The notes beneath the pieces were generated by a model that saw only the letters and a list, made by a program, of their open reading frames with translations, searched no databases and was not told the DNA's origin. A stretch of DNA of 52,350 bases from Bacteroidota bacterium (GTDB lineage Bacteria > Bacteroidota > Bacteroidia > 2-12-FULL-35-15), in contig JAOQAG010000020.1 of the NCBI GenBank assembly GCA_025963715.1, positions 1-52,350 on the forward strand. The letters are read 5' to 3'. Positions 44,163-52,264 of this stretch are shown one piece after another. A program made the position numbers and the translations under genes. How positions within the stretch are numbered: the first letter of the stretch is position 1; every line of letters starts with the position of its first letter.

Positions 44163-44380
44163 TGTCATCCCGGGCCTGACCCGGGATCTGCCGTTTAAGG
44201 ACTTTGTTTTTTGCCACAGATTCACGGATTAAAATTAATAAAAAATTTACACAGATTATTACAAAATCGCTCTGCGGTTTTATTTGTGAAATGGATTTTT
44301 ATCTGAAAAAATCTGTGAATCTGTGGCTTTAACCGGATGCTACAAACATTTATGAGATCCCGGGTCAGGCCCGGGATGAC
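44163..44380. repeat. Composite nested inverted repeat element
   Basis: The outer arms are two copies of the REP hairpin in inverse orientation: TGTCATCCCGGGCC... at 44163-44187 and its complement GATCCCGGGTC...GATGAC at 44356-44380. The inner arms are GCCACAGATTCACGGATT (44213-44230) and AATCTGTGAATCTGTGGC (44310-44327). The centre near 44265-44282 forms a third small hairpin (AAATCGC/GCGGTTTT). A near-copy of the inner part is at 49314-49429. Confidence 0.85.
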
Positions 44381-44443
44381 CGTTTTATTTTGTGATAGAA
44401 GTAAAAGAATGATTTTAGCCAGAATATAATTTACACGCAGCAT

Positions 44444-44482
44444 CACACAGATTAGTATATTAGTAAAAATTGGTATTTAGTA
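44444..44482. repeat. Dispersed ~39-nt AT-rich repeat, copy 1
   Basis: CACACAGATTAGTATATTAG and the following GTATTTAGTA match, in inverted orientation with a few changes, the sequence at 52153-52192. Confidence 0.65.
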
Positions 44483-44714
44483 GATTCTTTTTCTTCCCAC
44501 ACAATAAACAAAATACTCCTCCGTTATACCATCAAAATCATCCCCCGTTTTTTACATCCCCCTGCTTGCAATGTCATCAAATTCGTGAAACACTCCGGTG
44601 TTTGACATCCCTGTTTTTCTGACATGATTATTAGTTCAATTTGATTATGGAAATAATGCAGCGTTTGCATCCATGTATCAAAACAAGATTTAAAAACTCT
44701 TAAACTATATAACC

Positions 44715-45500
44715 ATGACTACATCATTCAACTCCGAACAAAACTTTAACGAACTTGTTTTCGAAAAAAGAAACAAAGAGTACGGTGCGTATGTGATCCG
44801 CCGCGATTATAACGATACCGTATCACGCAGCCTGCTCATCACATTTGGTGGCATTTGCATTATTGGGATTGCCGCATTTTTATTGAATAAAGGTAATCTT
44901 GTTGCAAAAATAACAAAGGGTGATCTGGGTACATCTATTACCATTGTAGTAGATCCGAATATATTAAATCCTCCAAAAGATCCAAATCCGCCGGTACAGC
45001 AAAAAACAACAGCACCACTGCCGCCAAAAACAGATCCTGTGAGCGGAGAAGTAAAGGATAAACCAACAGATGATAATTTGAAACCAAATGACCAGGCGGT
45101 TGTAGGGATTGGCGATCCGAAAGGCAAACCTGCAGACAGCGTACAGGATGTAATCCCAACTATAGTTGTAAAAAAAGCAGACCCACCGGTTGAAGTTGAT
45201 CCATCCCGCATTGTGGATGAAATGCCGGAGCTGAAAGACCTGGGCCGCATTATTGCTTCGAATTTAAATTATCCGCAAATCGCGAAAGAGAATGGAACAG
45301 GAGGGACTGTCTATTTATCTTTTGTAGTGGAAAAAGACGGGAGCGTTACCAATGTGAAAGTACTACAGGGAGTTGCCGATGGTTGTACCGAAGAAGCAAT
45401 GAGGGTTGTAAAGGCGCTGCCAAAATGGAAACCGGGAAAAAATCATGGTGAGCCTGTACGCGTTTTGTTTAATTTACCAATAAAATTCAGGCTGCAATAA
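44715..45500 (+). CDS. tonB: Energy transducer TonB (first copy)
   Basis: The 261-residue protein has the Bacteroidota TonB start FNELVFEKRNKEYGAYVIRRDYN, a single membrane helix (about 38-57), a Pro/Lys-rich periplasmic linker (about 75-165; PKDPNPPVQQKTTAPLPPKTDP) and the C-terminal TonB domain from about 180: YPQIAKENGTGGTVYLSFVVEKDGSVTNVKVLQGVADGCTEEAMRVVKALPKWKPGKNHGEPVRV. TonB passes proton-motive energy from ExbB/ExbD to outer-membrane receptors. A terminator separates it from exbB, so it may be expressed independently. Confidence 0.93.
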   Translation: MTTSFNSEQNFNELVFEKRNKEYGAYVIRRDYNDTVSRSLLITFGGICIIGIAAFLLNKGNLVAKITKGDLGTSITIVVDPNILNPPKDPNPPVQQKTTAPLPPKTDPVSGEVKDKPTDDNLKPNDQAVVGIGDPKGKPADSVQDVIPTIVVKKADPPVEVDPSRIVDEMPELKDLGRIIASNLNYPQIAKENGTGGTVYLSFVVEKDGSVTNVKVLQGVADGCTEEAMRVVKALPKWKPGKNHGEPVRVLFNLPIKFRLQ

Positions 45501-45563
45501 ACAATCCGGTGTTTATAAGTTAGCCTCCAGTTAAAAAAAACACCCTCCTCATATAATTAATTT

Positions 45564-45607
45564 AGCAATCGCGAGTTTATATACTCTCGGTTGCTTTTTT
45601 ATTTTTT
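45564..45607 (+). terminator. Terminator between the first tonB and exbB
   Basis: The stem AGCAATCGCGAG/CTCTCGGTTGCT (with some G-U or mismatched pairs) and its 8-nt loop are followed by a long T-run. Confidence 0.85.
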
Positions 45608-45629
45608 AAACAACATAAACAATCTACAT

Positions 45630-46370
45630 ATGTTTCATTCTGTTTTATTGCAAATTGTAAATAACGGTGCGGCAGCTGCTGCACAAGTGGTGGATACTAC
45701 AAAACAAGTAGTAGCACAGGCACCGGCCACGCCGCCGCCGCCAACGCATGCTTCTTTAAAGCTGCTGGATCTGATCTTATTGGGTGGGCCGATCATGGTG
45801 CCGATGGGAATTCTTTCCTTAATCACGATCTATTTTTTCTTTGAACGTTTTATGACGATCCGGAAAGCATCTAAAATGGATAGTAATTTTATGAATAACA
45901 TCAAGGACTACATTCATAACGGAAATATGGATGCTGCAAAAGCATTGTGCAAAAATTCATCAGCGCCAGCTGCACGCATGATCGAAAAGGGAATTTCACG
46001 CATCGGGAAACCGATCAAGGAAATTGAAGAATCGATGGAAGTGGTTGGAAAACTGGAGATCAACAAAATGGAAAAAAACTTAAGCACATTGAGTTTGATC
46101 GGCCGGATTGCACCTATTTTTGGGTTTATTGGAACGATTGCGGGGGTAATTAAAATTTTCTACGATATTTCATTAACCGCAGATATCAGCATCGGTTCGA
46201 TCTCCGGCGGACTTTACCAGAAAATGATCACATCGGCAACCGGCCTTTCAATTGGTTTGCTTGCCTTTATCGGTTATTATATTTTAAACGGGATGCTGGA
46301 TAGAACGATCAATAAAATGGAAACTGCTTCGATGGAATTTATTGATTTGCTGTACGGACCGGGGAAGTAA
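45630..46370 (+). CDS. exbB: ExbB/TolQ/MotA-family proton channel protein
   Basis: The 246-residue protein has a short N-terminal Ala/Pro-rich region, a first membrane helix (about 47-68, GPIMVPMGILSLITIYFFFERF) and the two C-terminal helices that form the proton path (SLIGRIAPIFGFIGTIAGVIKIF and SATGLSIGLLAFIGYYILNG). The cytoplasmic loop MEVVGKLEINKMEKNLSTLSLIG is typical. I chose ATG 45630 (MFHSVLLQIV); an in-frame start at 45591 lies inside the terminator T-run. It forms an operon with exbD (gap 107 nt) and the second tonB. Confidence 0.92.
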   Translation: MFHSVLLQIVNNGAAAAAQVVDTTKQVVAQAPATPPPPTHASLKLLDLILLGGPIMVPMGILSLITIYFFFERFMTIRKASKMDSNFMNNIKDYIHNGNMDAAKALCKNSSAPAARMIEKGISRIGKPIKEIEESMEVVGKLEINKMEKNLSTLSLIGRIAPIFGFIGTIAGVIKIFYDISLTADISIGSISGGLYQKMITSATGLSIGLLAFIGYYILNGMLDRTINKMETASMEFIDLLYGPGK

Positions 46371-46477
46371 AAAGTAGCAAGTTGTTAGTATCAGGTATCA
46401 GGTACAGGTACTGTGTGACTCAAAAAAATTATAAAGAAAATAAGTGTTCAATTCATGAACCTTTGAACTAAAAGAAA

Positions 46478-46879
46478 ATGAAACTAAAACGCAGACATAA
46501 AGAGGGTGCAGAAGTAAGCACGGAATCGTTGAACGACATCATGTTCTTCCTGCTGTTGTTTTTTCTGATCATTTCCACGCTGGCAAATCCGAATGTGATA
46601 AAATTGAATTTACCAAATTCGAAACAATCCGATCAGCAACCTGCACAACAGGTCGTTTTGGAGGTAACAGCCGATAACCAATACCTGATCAATAAAACGC
46701 CGGTGCCGCTTGCACAGCTGGAAGATGCCATTAAAACGGAACTGGCACGCACTAATTCTAAAACGGTGTTGTTGCGTTTGGATAAATCACTCACCATCCA
46801 GGATCTTGCGGATGTAATGCAGATCGGTTACGGATTGCAGGTGAAAATGGTGCTTGCTACAAAACTAATTGGTAAATAA
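46478..46879 (+). CDS. exbD: ExbD/TolR-family protein
   Basis: The 133-residue protein starts with a basic cytoplasmic tail (MKLKRRHKEGAEVSTESLND), has one helix (about 20-38) with the essential-type Asp in SLNDIMFFLLLFFLIIST, and a periplasmic alpha/beta domain (LEVTADNQYLINKTPVPLAQLEDAIK). It works with ExbB as stator. Length is normal for the family. Confidence 0.92.
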   Translation: MKLKRRHKEGAEVSTESLNDIMFFLLLFFLIISTLANPNVIKLNLPNSKQSDQQPAQQVVLEVTADNQYLINKTPVPLAQLEDAIKTELARTNSKTVLLRLDKSLTIQDLADVMQIGYGLQVKMVLATKLIGK

Positions 46880-46880
46880 T

Positions 46881-47699
46881 ATGGACGCGTCAGCAGAAAA
46901 TAGAAGTAAATATGCAGCTTTGGGTTTTACCCTTGGTTTTCATGCCCTGTTGTTTTTATTGTTCATCCTGGTGGTGATCATTACGCCATTGCCGCCTTTT
47001 AAGGTAGAATTGCCGCCGATCCCGATAGATGTAATTAATGAAGGAGGAATAGAAGGAATGGGAAAAGATGCTGGTGGCAGCGGAAACAAACAGGATGATA
47101 TTAAAACCACTCCGGAAGCTATAAGCCCGGCACCAGCGGTTTCATCACCGAATATTGTGACGGACGAAAGTGCAACAGATGTTTCCGTGAAAAAAAATCC
47201 GAAAGCAAAACCGGAAGCAAAAAATGAAGATGTAAAAACGCCGGAAGAAGAAAAAGCCAGCAGCGAATTATTGGCAACGCTTGCAAAAATAAAAAGCAAG
47301 CGCAAGCACGATGGAGAAGGAGAAGGAACCGGGCAGACCGGCGGTTCCGGAACGGGAACAGGTACGGGGATTGGCTCCGGTAAGGACGATGACCAGGGAA
47401 ATGGTGGAGTGAAGGATGGAACAGGCGGCCATGGCTGGGATTTGATAGGCCGCTCGCTGATCCATAAACCGGAACGTTTAACAGATGCTACCGAAGAAGG
47501 AATTGTGGTAGTAGAGATCGTTGTGGATGAGAACGGGAAAGTGATCGATGCAATCCCGGGACAGCGTGGTTCTACCACGTTCAGCCAGAAATTATATGCA
47601 AAAGCGCGTTTGGCTGCAAAACAGGCAAAATTTAATCCTAGTCCAAATGGCGTTAAAGAACAACACGGAACCTATACGTTTGTGTTTACGCTGGAATAA
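46881..47699 (+). CDS. TonB-family energy transducer (second copy)
   Basis: The 272-residue protein has one membrane helix (about 12-36), a charged and Gly-rich linker (about 55-185, with GSGTGTGTGIGSG) and a short TonB-type C-terminal domain (EEGIVVVEIVVDENGKVIDAIPGQRGSTTFSQKLYAKARLAAKQAKFNPSPNG). I chose ATG 46881, 1 nt after the exbD stop; the in-frame TTG at 46869 overlaps exbD. It differs clearly from the first TonB and lacks the FEKRNKEYGAY start, so it may serve other receptors or act like TolA. Confidence 0.85.
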   Translation: MDASAENRSKYAALGFTLGFHALLFLLFILVVIITPLPPFKVELPPIPIDVINEGGIEGMGKDAGGSGNKQDDIKTTPEAISPAPAVSSPNIVTDESATDVSVKKNPKAKPEAKNEDVKTPEEEKASSELLATLAKIKSKRKHDGEGEGTGQTGGSGTGTGTGIGSGKDDDQGNGGVKDGTGGHGWDLIGRSLIHKPERLTDATEEGIVVVEIVVDENGKVIDAIPGQRGSTTFSQKLYAKARLAAKQAKFNPSPNGVKEQHGTYTFVFTLE

Positions 47700-47748
47700 C
47701 GAATTAATTGTTAGAATGTCTGTTTCGGAGCACGTTCTTACAATTGGT

Positions 47749-47777
47749 TGTCATCCCTCACCTGTTGCGGGATGACA
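47749..47777. repeat. REP-like hairpin TGTCATCCC.CACC / GGGATGACA
   Basis: A single degenerate hairpin of the same family as 23482-23566 (TGTCATCCCTCACCTGTTGC then GGGATGACA). About 65 nt downstream, near 47841-47860, AATCTGTGAATgggTGGCTT is a decayed copy of the arm found at 44310-44327 and 49412-49429. Confidence 0.75.
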
Positions 47778-47895
47778 GCTTCGAAAAAAAAATTCGAGAA
47801 ACGACTAACCGAAACTCTCAAGCACACATTCATACTATTATAATCTGTGAATGGGTGGCTTATTAATTAATACCGGAATTAATTTTTAATTTTGT

Positions 47896-47938
47896 AATGC
47901 TTCTTTTCTCTCCCTGAAAAGAAGCATTCTTTATTTTA
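47896..47938 (+). terminator. Terminator upstream of folC
   Basis: The stem AATGCTTCTTTT/AAAAGAAGCATT with a 9-nt loop is followed by CTTTATTTTATT. It ends 7 nt before the folC ATG, so it may stop tonB transcription or attenuate folC. Confidence 0.7.
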
Positions 47939-47944
47939 TTGCAC

Positions 47945-49240
47945 ATGAACTACCAACAAACACTTGATTACCTGTTTAGTCAGCTGCCTATGTTCCAGCG
48001 GATCGGGAGCGCGGCCTACAAAGCTGATCTCGACAATACCATTGCGCTTTGCAAGCTGTTGGGTAACCCCGAAAATAAATTCAGATCCGTTCACGTTGCC
48101 GGAACAAATGGTAAAGGTTCCACATCGCACATGCTGGCTTCGGTTTTACAAAGTGCAGGTTTGAAAGTAGGGTTGTATACCTCGCCGCATTTAAAGGATT
48201 TTCGTGAGCGGATAAAAATAAACGGGGAAATGATCCCGGAAAAAAATGTGATCGATTTTGTAGCGAAGCACAAGAATGATTTTGAAAAGATCGAGCTTTC
48301 TTTTTTTGAAATGACGGTTGGCCTGGCATTCGATTATTTTGCAACTGAGCAGGTGGATGTGGCTGTAATTGAAGTAGGATTGGGTGGACGGCTGGATTCC
48401 ACGAATGTGATCAGACCATTGGTTTCTGTGATCACCAACATCAGCTTTGATCACGTTGCTTTGCTGGGTGATACGCTGGAAAAGATCGCGGGAGAAAAAG
48501 CAGGAATTATTAAAGATAATGTTCCGGTGGTGATTGGCGAAACAACGCCGGAAACTAAAAATGTGTTTTCAGAAAAAGCGAAATTGCATACAGCTGAAAT
48601 TGTTTTTGCTGAGGAAATATACGAAGCAAAAAATCTTCATCAGGTACATGCCGATACGTTGTACTTAGCAATGAATGTGGAGAAACAAGGCGGTTTGCTT
48701 TTTGAAAATCTTGAAAGTGAATTACCGGGTTTGTATCAGCGTAAAAATATTGCGACTGTAATTGCAGCAATAGAAATTTTAAATCAAAAAGGGTTTTCAT
48801 TAACAGAAAAAATTATCCGTGAAGGAATAAAACACGTGATCAAAAATACCGGTTTGCTTGGCCGCTGGCAGGTGCTTTCCGAAAATCCTTTAACGATAGC
48901 TGATACAGGGCACAACGAAGCGGGAATAAAAGAAGTATTGAAACAAATAAATGTTACTCCGCACAAGCAATTGCATTTTGTAATCGGGATGGTCAATGAC
49001 AAAGACATTTCCACCGTTTTAAAATTATTACCGAAAAATGCAATCTATTATTTTTGCAAAGCGCAGATTCCACGTGCGCTAAATGCGAACGAGCTTGCTG
49101 CGCAGGGAAAAACCGTTGGCTTGATAGGAAATGTATACACTTCCGTGAAAGATGCACTGGAAAATGCGCAGCACAATGCAAAAGCTGGTGATTTGGTTTT
49201 TGTTGGCGGAAGTACGTTTACGGTTGCGGAGGTTGTTTGA
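47945..49240 (+). CDS. folC: Folylpolyglutamate synthase / dihydrofolate synthase
   Basis: FolC adds glutamates to folates, and in bacteria often also makes dihydrofolate from dihydropteroate. The 431-residue Mur-ligase-like protein has NYQQTLDYLFSQLPMFQRIG, the P-loop VHVAGTNGKGSTSHMLAS, GLYTSPHLKDFRERIKING, VAVIEVGLGGRLDSTNV, SFDHVALLGDTLEKIAGEKAGI and GRWQVLSENPLTIADTGHNEAGI. I chose ATG 47945 (MNYQQTL) over the in-frame TTG at 47939. It is transcribed alone, downstream of a hairpin. Confidence 0.94.
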   Translation: MNYQQTLDYLFSQLPMFQRIGSAAYKADLDNTIALCKLLGNPENKFRSVHVAGTNGKGSTSHMLASVLQSAGLKVGLYTSPHLKDFRERIKINGEMIPEKNVIDFVAKHKNDFEKIELSFFEMTVGLAFDYFATEQVDVAVIEVGLGGRLDSTNVIRPLVSVITNISFDHVALLGDTLEKIAGEKAGIIKDNVPVVIGETTPETKNVFSEKAKLHTAEIVFAEEIYEAKNLHQVHADTLYLAMNVEKQGGLLFENLESELPGLYQRKNIATVIAAIEILNQKGFSLTEKIIREGIKHVIKNTGLLGRWQVLSENPLTIADTGHNEAGIKEVLKQINVTPHKQLHFVIGMVNDKDISTVLKLLPKNAIYYFCKAQIPRALNANELAAQGKTVGLIGNVYTSVKDALENAQHNAKAGDLVFVGGSTFTVAEVV

Positions 49241-49262
49241 TGTGCGGAAAATTGATGTGCAG

Positions 49263-49476
49263 ATTTCTGATGTGCAAATGTGCAGATTTGCTGTGTACAT
49301 GCTGTGTATGATCGCCACAGATTCACAGATTAAAAAATAATAAGGAATTGCATGGATTATTTAAAAATCGCAAAGCGATTTTTATCTGTGTAATATAATT
49401 TGAATTAGAAAAATCTGTGAATCTGTGGCTTTCATTATTCGTTCCGTACAAATCTGCACATTTGCACATCAGAAAT
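49263..49476. repeat. Nested inverted repeat: 27-bp outer arms, 18-bp inner arms, central hairpin
   Basis: The outer arms (ATTTCTGATGTGCAAATG.., 49263-49289 and 49450-49476) are exact. The inner arms GCCACAGATTCACAGATT (49314-49331) and AATCTGTGAATCTGTGGC (49412-49429) are exact. The centre (49363-49383) is the palindrome AAAATCGC-AAA-GCGATTTT. The inner unit matches the one at 44213-44327. It fills the whole folC/dsbD gap. Confidence 0.9.
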
Positions 49477-49482
49477 CAGCAA

Positions 49483-51645
49483 TCATTTTTTCATCCGTTT
49501 CTTGTATTCTGCAATTCCTGCATCCAGCCAGTTGATGTATAATTGTTTGTCAGGATCGTAGTGTGTGGTTTCCGGTGTTAGCATTTTTTCATCATTGTCG
49601 ATCAGCACATACAATGGCTGTGAATTGGTATTATACCTGCTGGCTTGCATGTATACCCATTTTGTTCCGAGTGTATTTACTGTAAAATCAGAATCTCCCA
49701 GCTTTTGTTCACTTTGTTGCTCTTTTGGCAATGGTGTACTATCATCCACATGCAGCGAAACCACCACTACATCGTTTCTCAACCGTTTGTCCACTTCCGG
49801 ATCGGTCCAAACCTCGCCTTCCATCTTGCGGCAGTTTACGCAGGCCCAGCCGGTAAAATCGATCATCAATGGCTTGTTCACTTTTTTTGCATAAGCCAGT
49901 GCTTCATCGTAATCATTAAAACAAGGAAGATGGTTGGGACATTCCTCTTTTTTATTTTTTATTTTAGTAGCACCTGCTTGCGCGTTTGTGCCGCTACCAC
50001 TGCTGCTTTCAACCGCGCTGCTTTGTGATCCGCCAAAACCGTTTGGCGATTCGCTGTAAAAATCAGGAGGAGGAAAGCCGCTGATCAGTTTTAAGGGAGC
50101 GCCCCACAATCCGGGGATCAGGTAAACGGTAAATGCCAATGCGATCATGGCAAAGAAAAGCCGCGTTACCGAAAGGCTTTTTACATCGCTGTCATGTGCC
50201 ATTTTAAACCAGCCCATCAGGTAGATGCCTGTTAAACCGAAGATCACGATCCAGATAGTGATGAATACTTCGCGGGTAAGGATGTGATGCTGTCCTACTA
50301 AATCGGCATTGGATGCGAATTTAAAAGCAAGTGCTAATTCCAGTAATCCCAATGTTACTTTTACAGAGTTCAGCCATCCGCCTGATTTTGGTAAGGAGTT
50401 CATCCAGCCCGGGAAAGCGGCAAATAATCCAAAAGGTAAAGACAATGCAGTGGAGAAGCCTAACATTCCCCAGAACGGGCCGGAAAGATGTCCTGTGGCG
50501 CCTGCGCTGAACAACAGCGGGCCAATGAATGCACTGGTGCAGGAAAACGATACCAGTGCCAGTGTAAATGCCATGAAGAAGATCCCGATCAATCCGCCGC
50601 GATCACTTTTTTCATCCATTTTATTGACAAAGCGTGATGGCAGTACAATTTCAAATGCACCTAAAAATGAAACAGCAAATACAACCAGCATCACAAAAAA
50701 GAACAGGTTGAACCATACGTTGGTGGACATTGCGTGAAGCGCATCCACGCCAAATGCGAGTGTGAACAATACACCAATAGAGGTGTAGATGGCGATGATC
50801 GAAAGCGAATAAATGATTGCGTTTTTGATCCCTTCGCGTTTGTTTTTACTTCTTTTGGTAAAAAAGCTTACCGTCATCGGGATCATCGGAAATACGCAAG
50901 GGGTAAGCAATGCGGAGAAACCGGCAAGGCAACCCAGGAAAAAAAGGATCCACCAGGAATCATCCGCAAGGTCTTTTTTTGCTTCCGGTGCTGCTGTTGT
51001 GCTGAGATTTGATTTTGCTGTATCGGCAACTGCAGTCGTAGCATTCGGATCGGGCAACCCGTTTTTATAAAAATACGCACGTGCAACGGCGCAGGAGTCA
51101 ATCGCGCAAGGGGCAGCAACATCTGATACAGCCGGAACCGCAACACTTGTTGTTGTTGCTTGTGAAGTGGAACATAAAAGATCATTTTCAATTTTAAATG
51201 AAAATTGTACGGTCATTGGCGGCTGGCAGCTCACATCGTTACACACCATGTATTCCAGGTTTCCTTTTATTTCGAAAGGTTTATTGGAGTTGATCTTTAC
51301 TTTTTGTTTAAAGACCGCTTCGTGTTCAAAGAAATTAAGCTCTGCATTAAATACAGGCTCAAATTTTTTGATCATGTTTTTTTCAGATGGTGTTCCTATG
51401 GCCTTATAATCTCCGCTTTGAGTCAGGTGGAATGAAGTAGGGATGGGGCCGTCATCGCCGTAGGATTTTTGTCCGTACAAATGCCATTTGTCTTCAATAC
51501 TGGCTTTGAAGATCAATACCGCTTCGCAATCATTTGTTTTGCTAACGCTGAACGTCCATTTTACAGGATTAACAATTTGAGCCGTTGCCGGATTAAAAAG
51601 CAGGAACGAAAGAAGGAAGATAACACCCGAAAATATTTTTTTCAT
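49483..51645 (-). CDS. dsbD: Protein-disulfide reductase DsbD-like protein
   Basis: DsbD carries electrons from cytoplasmic thioredoxin across the inner membrane to periplasmic oxidised thiols. The 720-residue protein has a signal peptide, an N-terminal DsbD-alpha-like domain (about 25-150, with CNDVSCQPPMTVQFSF), eight or more membrane helices from about 225 with the redox motif SALLTPCVFPMIPMTVSFF and its partner ALVSFSCTSAFIGPLL, and a C-terminal thioredoxin domain with CVNC (Cys602, Cys605). The three-domain order is intact. The start is ATG 51645 (MKKIFSGVIF); the in-frame TTG at 51654 is less likely. Confidence 0.93.
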   Translation of the reverse strand: MKKIFSGVIFLLSFLLFNPATAQIVNPVKWTFSVSKTNDCEAVLIFKASIEDKWHLYGQKSYGDDGPIPTSFHLTQSGDYKAIGTPSEKNMIKKFEPVFNAELNFFEHEAVFKQKVKINSNKPFEIKGNLEYMVCNDVSCQPPMTVQFSFKIENDLLCSTSQATTTSVAVPAVSDVAAPCAIDSCAVARAYFYKNGLPDPNATTAVADTAKSNLSTTAAPEAKKDLADDSWWILFFLGCLAGFSALLTPCVFPMIPMTVSFFTKRSKNKREGIKNAIIYSLSIIAIYTSIGVLFTLAFGVDALHAMSTNVWFNLFFFVMLVVFAVSFLGAFEIVLPSRFVNKMDEKSDRGGLIGIFFMAFTLALVSFSCTSAFIGPLLFSAGATGHLSGPFWGMLGFSTALSLPFGLFAAFPGWMNSLPKSGGWLNSVKVTLGLLELALAFKFASNADLVGQHHILTREVFITIWIVIFGLTGIYLMGWFKMAHDSDVKSLSVTRLFFAMIALAFTVYLIPGLWGAPLKLISGFPPPDFYSESPNGFGGSQSSAVESSSGSGTNAQAGATKIKNKKEECPNHLPCFNDYDEALAYAKKVNKPLMIDFTGWACVNCRKMEGEVWTDPEVDKRLRNDVVVVSLHVDDSTPLPKEQQSEQKLGDSDFTVNTLGTKWVYMQASRYNTNSQPLYVLIDNDEKMLTPETTHYDPDKQLYINWLDAGIAEYKKRMKK

Positions 51646-51701
51646 ATAAATCAAATATAAGTAGTAATGGGATGATTTTAATTTGAACTACGTAAAGTTA
51701 A

Positions 51702-51731
51702 AAAAATAGCCCCGACAAATCAGGGCTAAAT
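51702..51731 (-). terminator. Terminator of the small conserved gene upstream of dsbD
   Basis: On the minus strand TAGCCCTGA..TCGGGGCTA forms a hairpin followed by a T-run (A-run at 51700-51706 on the plus strand). Confidence 0.75.
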
Positions 51732-51755
51732 TTAAAATATTATTAGTAATCGGTG

Positions 51756-52055
51756 CTATACTTTTACTTCGTGAATGCGGTGGATCGGCACAACCGCGCC
51801 TTGTTTAAGGATCACCCGTTTGTCGGTAACACCCCAAACGGTAGTATCTACCTGTTTGATGCCTTCCGAATCTTCAAAAATGATCTTTATTTTGCCGTGC
51901 TCCAGGTTTCCGAGCTTCATTGCCTTCTCCAGGTTTGCCGTTCTCATCTTTTTATCTTCCGGTGTGGTCAGTACATCGCCTTCCGGGAATTTTAAGCCGC
52001 TGATATTTTCTTTGTCAATAGCGACTGGCTTTGAGGTGTTAGTAGCATCTGTCAT
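51756..52055 (-). CDS. Conserved small protein of unknown function
   Basis: The 99-residue soluble protein has no signal or membrane segment. The N-terminal third is polar (TDATNTSKPVAIDKENISG); the rest is regular: HGKIKIIFEDSEGIKQVDTTVWGVTDKRVILKQGAVVPIHRIHEVKV. The VWGVTDKRVILKQG...IPIHRI pattern resembles a small beta-domain conserved in Bacteroidota, but I know no function. It is transcribed toward dsbD with its own terminator. Confidence 0.75.
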   Translation of the reverse strand: MTDATNTSKPVAIDKENISGLKFPEGDVLTTPEDKKMRTANLEKAMKLGNLEHGKIKIIFEDSEGIKQVDTTVWGVTDKRVILKQGAVVPIHRIHEVKV

Positions 52056-52152
52056 GTGTAAGGGGGATTAAGGTGATTAATTCTAAGACTAAACGTGCAC
52101 ACATTTATACGTACTAAGTTAGTACACCGTTACGAATTATCAAAATAATATT

Positions 52153-52192
52153 TACTAAAATACAAATGAATACTAATATACCAATCTGTGTG
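52153..52192. repeat. Dispersed ~40-nt AT-rich repeat, copy 2
   Basis: The reverse complement matches 44444-44482 (CACACAGATTgGTATATTAG...GTATTTtAGTA) with a few changes. Confidence 0.65.
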
Positions 52193-52236
52193 TGAGTTAT
52201 GCCGGTGTTTATTAGAATAGAATCACGTTCCGAAGC

Positions 52237-52264
52237 TGTCATTCCGGGCTTCGACCCGGGATCT
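52237..52264. repeat. REP-like hairpin TGTCATTCCGGG / CCCGGGAT with ATGTTTGCAG tail
   Basis: The hairpin is followed by CTCATGAATGTTTGCAGGAT, the tail that also accompanies the family members near 23509 and 44340. An inverted partner may lie beyond the window edge. At 52314-52334 another small hairpin (GCGCCAGGC-TCT-GCCTGGTG) follows. No gene is evident in 52056-52350. Confidence 0.75.

Larger units (their letters stand above)
44084..44714. other. 631-nt non-coding spacer with nested repeats
   Basis: The gap between the MscS gene and tonB contains the inverted repeat unit 44163-44380 and the dispersed repeat 44444-44482. About 44500-44700 is C/T-rich and unrecognised, with the related words TTTACATCC, TTTGACATCC and CTGACATG. 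I see no RNA gene or supported ORF. Confidence 0.7.

Noticed and set aside
44222-44446. 74-residue minus-strand ORF in the MscS-tonB spacer (reads VIPGLTRDL)
   Set aside because: It is a translation of the CCCGGG REP hairpin and neighbouring repeats; this peptide is a familiar artefact of such repeats.
46940-47578. 212-residue ORF antisense to the second tonB
   Set aside because: It is opened by the Gly/Pro-rich linker codons of tonB read backwards; its Pro/Ser composition is a mirror of that linker.
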